In this document: piece after piece, positions 60,971 to 64,000 of the stretch
Layout of the letters: each line of letters begins with the position of its first letter
How positions within the stretch are numbered: the first letter of the stretch is position 1
Origin: Paenibacillus tyrphae
Lineage (GTDB): Bacteria; Bacillota; Bacilli; Paenibacillales; NBRC-103111
Assembly: GCF_000722545.1 (NCBI RefSeq)
Contig: NZ_JNVM01000030.1
Coordinates: 28,818 to 92,817 of the forward strand
Length of the DNA stretch: 64,000 nucleotides
Direction of reading: 5' to 3'
Translations under genes and position numbers: made by a program
The notes under the pieces: generated by a model
Database searches by the model: none
Seen by the model: only the letters and a program-made list of their open reading frames with translations
What the model was told of the DNA's origin: nothing

Positions 60971-62811
60971 CGAATTCGAACCATCAATGGAAAAAAACGG
61001 CACTATCTGTCGTGTTGACGGCGTCCCTGCTCAGCACGGCGTCCATTCCGTCTGCCATGGCGGCTTCGGCTGCGCCGGAAGTTGCGGTAACGGCGGACGC
61101 GTCGAAGGCAGCTTCGGGCGGCCAAGCATCCGGGACGATCGCCGGAACGCCGCTGCTGCAAAGCTATGCGCTCACGGATAAGCTGCAGGTCGAAATCAAG
61201 AGCCTGCTGAACGAAACGACCAGCGAAGGCACACGCATCGCTGCGGTCGTGCGGGTTCGGAGCTCGGACGCCAAGGTGGCGAAAATTCCGGACTTGGAGC
61301 TGAGGGTCAAAACGGCCGACGGGTACGAATATCCGATGCAAGCGAGCGTGTTTAACGCCCATGCCATTCGTCCGGGGACGAACGAGGAATTGAACTTCCT
61401 CGTCAAGGTGGACCGCCGGAGTCCTTCAGAGCTTACCGAACTAGTCTGGTACGCTGTCGATTGGTACTCGTATCCGAAGAAGGAGACCGTGCAGCTCGCG
61501 GTGCCTGTGAAAGGGCAGGAATGGACCGGACCGCTGTCGAGCTTCGCGAATTCCGCTTCATCGGTGCTGCCGTGGGAACGCTCCTTTACGTTAAGCCCGG
61601 CGCTGGAATCGCCGCTTGTCTATACGCCGGTTTCGGTGAACCGCGACAATACGCAGCAAGGCCCGGTAACAACAGTGAAGATGCGCGTGGAGAATCCGTC
61701 CGCCACCAAAGAGGCTGTCCCTGATTTTACCATAGACGGCAGGTCGAACGGGAACGGAAGCACCGATAAAACCGTCTTCCCGGGGAAACGGGTCGAGGCA
61801 TCCCCGCTGGTGCTTGAGCCGAAGGAGCAGCGGTACATCCATTTCGCCATCCCGACCGATAAAGATACCGTGCTCACGAGCTTCAACGTACTGACTCGGG
61901 AAACGTTCCGCCAAGTTGATCCTAAGAACCCGCCAGTTGAAGTTCCCTACAACGTGGGACGTTATCAGGTGGCGCTGCCGGTCTCGAGCCGTACGACCGA
62001 GTATAATGCGGCCAAGCCTTACGAGTTAGGCCAACCGTTCGCTTTTGACAGCTTGTCTGATACGATCGATCCGCACCTGTCGGTATCAATGGTTGAGTTT
62101 CATCGTCATGAGAACGATGGCGAAGGCTATCAGACCGTGATTGCGAAGCTGCTGCTCACGAACAACAGCGACCTGCCGGTTCCGGTGCCAACGTTCCAGA
62201 CGAAGCTGATTACGGCGCAGGGCATGACGTATTCCGGCAACCGTCAAGCGGGGGCTACTGCGGAAATTATGCCGCAAACGAGCTATGCCGTCAGCTATGC
62301 GTTCAACATGCCGACCGAAAACCAGGACGAGCAGTACGTTCTGAAGTTCACGGATGCGAAGACAGCGGCGCCGGCTTCGACAGCGATCGGAGCATACCGC
62401 GTGGCAATGCAGGAATCGAAGCTGGATCTGGCAAATATGTCGTTCTATCCGTTCAACGTCAAGATCAACTACTGGACGCTGAACGCGCGGACGACCACGA
62501 CGCCGGGCAATCCAATTACTTATACGTACCGTATGAAGCTCGATATGGACATTACCCGCAACGAACATGTCGTGGTCGATCCGAACTCGTCCAAAATGAT
62601 GTTTGAGCTGGTTGACCAAACAGGTAGAATTTTATCGACGAAGTCGCTGCCGTTTAGCGGCGTCAACCGATTGATCAGCGGTGTGCAGTTTATTCAATTC
62701 GACAGCTTACGCACCGAAGAACACGAGTATCCGCTGGACATCAATATTTACGAAGTGATCACGACCCCGACGGGCGAAGCGAAGCGGCTTGTCGGCGTAC
62801 TGAAACAGTAG
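60967..62811 (+). CDS. Secreted protein of unknown function with three repeated beta modules
   Basis: A 614-residue protein with a Sec signal peptide (KKTALSVVLTASLLSTASI, cleavage near MAASAA at about residue 35). The mature part is rich in beta strands and contains at least three modules with the same outline: RIAAVVRVRSSDAKVAKIPD, TVKMRVENPSATKEAVPDF and VIAKLLLTNNSDLPVPVPTF, each followed by a surface loop and a strand ending in a hydrophobic LNFLVKV-, YIHFAIP- or YAFNMP-like segment. This resembles repeated DUF4352-like or Ig-like folds. No enzyme motif is seen. Its start overlaps the permease stop by four bases, so it is translationally coupled to the export genes and may be their extracellular partner. 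Confidence 0.75.
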   Translation: MTNSNHQWKKTALSVVLTASLLSTASIPSAMAASAAPEVAVTADASKAASGGQASGTIAGTPLLQSYALTDKLQVEIKSLLNETTSEGTRIAAVVRVRSSDAKVAKIPDLELRVKTADGYEYPMQASVFNAHAIRPGTNEELNFLVKVDRRSPSELTELVWYAVDWYSYPKKETVQLAVPVKGQEWTGPLSSFANSASSVLPWERSFTLSPALESPLVYTPVSVNRDNTQQGPVTTVKMRVENPSATKEAVPDFTIDGRSNGNGSTDKTVFPGKRVEASPLVLEPKEQRYIHFAIPTDKDTVLTSFNVLTRETFRQVDPKNPPVEVPYNVGRYQVALPVSSRTTEYNAAKPYELGQPFAFDSLSDTIDPHLSVSMVEFHRHENDGEGYQTVIAKLLLTNNSDLPVPVPTFQTKLITAQGMTYSGNRQAGATAEIMPQTSYAVSYAFNMPTENQDEQYVLKFTDAKTAAPASTAIGAYRVAMQESKLDLANMSFYPFNVKINYWTLNARTTTTPGNPITYTYRMKLDMDITRNEHVVVDPNSSKMMFELVDQTGRILSTKSLPFSGVNRLISGVQFIQFDSLRTEEHEYPLDINIYEVITTPTGEAKRLVGVLKQ

Positions 62812-62900
62812 GACGAAACTTGATCTGGTGTACGGTGTAGTGATTGCATAAAACACGAAGGTGTACAATTTCTTGTACTCCGACGAATATTCATAACTAA

Positions 62901-62939
62901 CAAATAAGCAGACTGCTGAATGGCGGTCTGCTTATTTGT
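62901..62939 (+). terminator. Terminator of the TetR-export operon
   Basis: CAAATAAGCAGAC (62901-62913) is a perfect inverted copy of GTCTGCTTATTTG (62926-62938). It ends the operon 90 bases after its last stop codon. Confidence 0.85.
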
Positions 62940-62963
62940 TGATTGAATCAGTAAAGATAACTA

Positions 62964-62990
62964 AAAAAAAGCCGCCGCTAAGCGGCGACT
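62964..62990 (-). terminator. Minus-strand terminator of the exoprotein at the window end
   Basis: Read on the minus strand, GTCGCCGCT pairs with AGCGGCGGC over a TA loop and is followed by eight T residues. It stands 20 bases after the stop codon of the gene at 63010. Confidence 0.88.
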
Positions 62991-63009
62991 TGCTGAAAGC
63001 TATGTTGCA

Positions 63010-64000
63010 TCACGACTTCAAATCGGTATGGGGATTACCGGAAGCAGCGGTATAAGCATTTACTTCAAAGGTGATAATTTTATCGTAAATAATGTAATCC
63101 TTCCGGTTTTTAAAAGGACCTTTATTGTTATTGTGCTTGTCGATTGCAAACATCACCGCACCCGTGCCGGAAGCTCGACCTTCGTACCAAGCTAAGAATG
63201 CGTTCACTTCTTTCATGGACAGGTCGTATTCTTTTTCTTCCCCGTTGTTCAGCATGATGCGCAGTAAGGCTCTATCCGTATCCTGAGTAGGCGGGGTTAC
63301 AATCGATCCGTTAGGTGTAGCTGAAGCTTCGTTCGAATTTGGACTTTCTCCCGCTGCATTTACGGCAGTAACGACATAATAATAGGTTGTTCCATTAACC
63401 ACGTTAGTATCTAAGTAGGAAGCATACGTAGCGCTATTCACGGTGGCAATTTCTGTGTAAGGGCCCCCCGCCGTAGTGCTGCGCTTTACTTTATAGCTTG
63501 TAGCTGTATTCATGCTGTTCCATGTCAAGGATACGGTTTTATCTCCTCCTACCGCTGTTAAATTAAGCGGTGCGCCGGGAGGAACATCATGATTTTTACC
63601 GAAGACGTTCCATTCGTAGGCCAAAATAGCAGACCCGGCAGTGACGGGTTTCAACACAACGCTCGAAACATTTTGAATCGTATTAGGCAATGACTCCACG
63701 CCATCATTAGTTGTCGGCGTATAGGAACCGATCAGCGTGTTATTGGCGTCATAGAACTCCATTTTAATTGTGTAAGTGCTGTGCCATTTGGCGATTACGG
63801 CACTAATGTCCTTAGGAGCGGAAAATGTATACCATGCGATATTGGTTCCGATATTTTTGTATGTATTCCCATTGTTGTCTGTAAACTCCATAACCGTGGA
63901 AGTCGGATTATTAAAAGATGGGCCTATGTTTAACGCTACCCCATCCAACAAACCGCCCGTATATTTGGTGGCGCTTGGCTTAATATTGATTTCGTTGGAA
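63010..64000 (-). CDS. C-terminal part of a large exoprotein with fibronectin III domain, continues past the window
   Basis: The frame is open to the window edge, so only the last 330 residues are seen. An Ig- or carbohydrate-binding-like module (FNNPTSTVMEFTDNNGNTYK, YTFSAPKDISAVIAKWHST) comes first. A fibronectin type III domain follows (PPGAPLNLTAVGGDKTVSLT, with TTYYYVVTAVNAAGES). The end is a small domain with RALLRIMLNNGEEKEYDLSM and MKEVNAFLAWYEGRA, which is recurrent at the C-termini of paenibacterial exoproteins in my recollection. No catalytic domain is visible; enzymes of polysaccharide metabolism or adhesins carry such tails. Start and function lie outside the window. Confidence 0.8.
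   Translation of the reverse strand, partial: SNEINIKPSATKYTGGLLDGVALNIGPSFNNPTSTVMEFTDNNGNTYKNIGTNIAWYTFSAPKDISAVIAKWHSTYTIKMEFYDANNTLIGSYTPTTNDGVESLPNTIQNVSSVVLKPVTAGSAILAYEWNVFGKNHDVPPGAPLNLTAVGGDKTVSLTWNSMNTATSYKVKRSTTAGGPYTEIATVNSATYASYLDTNVVNGTTYYYVVTAVNAAGESPNSNEASATPNGSIVTPPTQDTDRALLRIMLNNGEEKEYDLSMKEVNAFLAWYEGRASGTGAVMFAIDKHNNNKGPFKNRKDYIIYDKIITFEVNAYTAASGNPHTDLKS

Overview
The window looks like chromosomal DNA of a Gram-positive, endospore-lineage Firmicute, most likely Paenibacillus or a close relative. GC is moderate (low to mid 50s by eye), ribosome binding sites are strong AGGAGG types, and GTG/TTG starts are frequent. The region from hisS to a class B penicillin-binding protein (about 2.2-32.5 kb) follows the gene order recalled for Bacillus subtilis: hisS-aspS-yrvM, rarA, cymR-iscS-mnmA, yrrD, yrrI, alaS-yrzL-yrrK-yrzB, mltG, yrrN-yrrO, pbpI. 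The family and gene-order statements rest on recognition of sequences; no database search was run.

Layout. 1-1.8 kb: 3' part of an FAD-dependent oxidoreductase. 1.8-6.2 kb: T-box controlled hisS-aspS-tcdA operon. 6.2-8.9 kb: two membrane proteins and rarA behind an attenuator-like leader. 8.9-11.7 kb: sensor-domain membrane protein, a YhbD-type regulator with a bactofilin, and the remnant of a drug-efflux transporter. 11.8-13.1 kb: orphan solute-binding lipoprotein. 13.2-16.9 kb: sulfur metabolism and tRNA thiolation (mnmA divergent from cymR-iscS), then yrrD and a zinc-ribbon protein. 17-20 kb: AI-2E family protein, a structured RNA leader, an ArsB/NhaD-type permease and a small acidic protein. 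20-28 kb: T-box controlled alaS, then ireB, a large palindromic element, ruvX, two DUF1292 proteins, mltG and the trhP1-trhP2 tRNA hydroxylation pair. 28-35 kb: chemoreceptor with a sigma-D-like promoter, PBP, a KinB-like kinase, a sugar-nucleotide epimerase and a decayed metallophosphoesterase. 35-41.7 kb: dioxygenase-HEAT fusion, DUF2157/GDYXXLXY pair, SigJ-like ECF sigma factor, lipoyl-transfer enzyme and esterase. 41.9-46.8 kb: complete pyruvate dehydrogenase operon pdhABCD. 47-48.4 kb: two related small secreted cysteine proteins, the second interrupted by a stop codon, and a cysteine-cluster protein. 48.6-51.8 kb: carbohydrate ABC importer without an ATPase. 51.9-57.7 kb: giant cell-wall subtilase with SLH domains. 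57.9-62.8 kb: TetR regulator with a membrane-fusion protein, an ABC-2 permease and an unknown exoprotein. 63-64 kb: C-terminal end of a fibronectin-type exoprotein that continues past the window.

The genes that clearly work together are the two aminoacyl-tRNA synthetase operons under tRNA-sensing riboswitches; tRNA modification (mnmA/iscS, tcdA, trhP1/trhP2); the pyruvate dehydrogenase complex with a lipoyl-transfer enzyme just upstream; and an export-like operon at 57.9-62.8 kb. The last, the structured leader at 18.1 kb, the 169-bp nested palindrome at 23.3 kb and the secreted-protein pair at 47 kb are the parts that known annotation explains least.
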